Below the pieces are notes generated by a model that searched no databases, was not told the DNA's origin, and saw only the letters and a program-made list of their open reading frames with translations. DNA of 34,152 bases, from contig SKVJ01000038.1 in assembly GCA_007129495.1 (NCBI GenBank), forward strand, positions 1-34,152. Direction: 5' to 3'. Origin of the DNA: Dehalococcoidia bacterium (GTDB lineage: Bacteria; Chloroflexota; Dehalococcoidia; GIF9; AB-539-J10). Positions 33,999 through 34,152 of the stretch are shown here, piece by piece (position 1 is the first letter of the stretch; the number at the start of each line of letters is the position of its first letter). A program made the position numbers and the translations under genes.

Positions 33999-34152
33999 AT
34001 GATACGAAGAATTGGGGCAATTGTGATGGTGCTAGCGCTGGCGTTCAGCATGGGCGCGATCCCTGCGGTAGTGCTGGCTAGCAGCCCGCCGAACTGGGAC
34101 GTGAGTGGATCTTGGCTACTTGATTTTGCTGGTGGGACGGAAAACCGTGAGT
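33999..34152 (+). CDS. Secreted protein, amino-terminal part (runs off the window)
   Basis: The first 51 codons are visible. A textbook signal peptide (MIRRIGAIVMVLALAFSMG, then AIPAVVLA) should be cleaved after ALA-type residues near position 27. The mature start SSPPNWDVSGSWLLDFAGG has the NxxGxW/xWxLDF look of lipocalin-like or beta-barrel secreted domains, but too little is present for a call. AAGGGGG a few bases before the ATG at 33999 supports the start. Its leader contains the structured RNA and terminator described separately, so expression may be controlled by transcription attenuation. Confidence 0.65.
   Translation, partial: MIRRIGAIVMVLALAFSMGAIPAVVLASSPPNWDVSGSWLLDFAGGTENRE

Noticed and set aside
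1-34152. tRNA genes, CRISPR arrays, insertion sequences
   Set aside because: No T-arm/acceptor pattern, no regularly spaced repeats, and no transposase or terminal inverted repeats were recognised anywhere.

Overview
This is a bacterial chromosomal segment of moderately high G+C with 26 or so supportable protein genes, no rRNA or tRNA that I can see, and unusually wide gaps between genes, several of which hold gene remnants. The mix of two closely related housekeeping-type sigma factors, a split acyl-CoA mutase with its G-protein, a DUF3795 protein, membrane-anchored PKD/Ig-like surface proteins and a small DPGTGS membrane protein beside a membrane phosphohydrolase would fit Chloroflexota (Dehalococcoidia-like). 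That placement is inference from gene content only.

Layout. 1-1800: an FxsA-type membrane protein and a membrane-anchored coiled-coil protein with a Cys-His-Glu domain. 2200-7330: a membrane cassette in which two paralogous roughly 410-residue multi-pass proteins flank a DPGTGS protein and a membrane-bound alkaline-phosphatase-superfamily hydrolase. 7650-9110: the first sigma factor, convergent with a flavodoxin-like gene. 9980-10310: a small unknown protein behind a near-consensus promoter. 11300-14410: a three-gene cobalamin-dependent acyl-CoA mutase operon (large subunit, B12 subunit, MeaB-type GTPase). Its substrate-pocket residues look like isobutyryl-CoA mutase rather than methylmalonyl-CoA mutase. 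15030-18660: cupin, universal stress protein, PKD lipoprotein and DUF3795 protein. 18760-21080 (minus): a small very basic protein, a secreted MBL-fold hydrolase and a methyltransferase. 21490-22557: a membrane-anchored triple Ig/PKD-like protein. 22568-26001 (minus): acpS, yifB/comM-like and amidase, probably one transcription unit.

27130-28396: a CsoR-family metal-sensing repressor with a readable promoter and overlapping operator-like inverted repeat, followed by lgt. 28548-28961: a divergent pair of broken genes, an XRE-type HTH fragment and a frameshifted zinc-ribbon membrane protein, separated by a 25-bp perfect palindrome. 29842-32537: two tandem homologous small helical proteins of unknown function followed by a second sigma factor paralogous to the first. 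32791-33399 (minus): an unrecognised protein. The right edge carries a consensus promoter, about 115 nt of foldable RNA and an intrinsic terminator, then the signal-peptide start of a secreted protein that runs off the window.

The most promising leads for new biology are the structured transcript at 33746-33896, the duplicated-membrane-protein/phosphohydrolase cassette, the sigma factor with its two small upstream partners, and the ruined regulator/target pair around the perfect palindrome. All coordinates and residue assignments were read by eye; family names come from motif recognition, not from searches.
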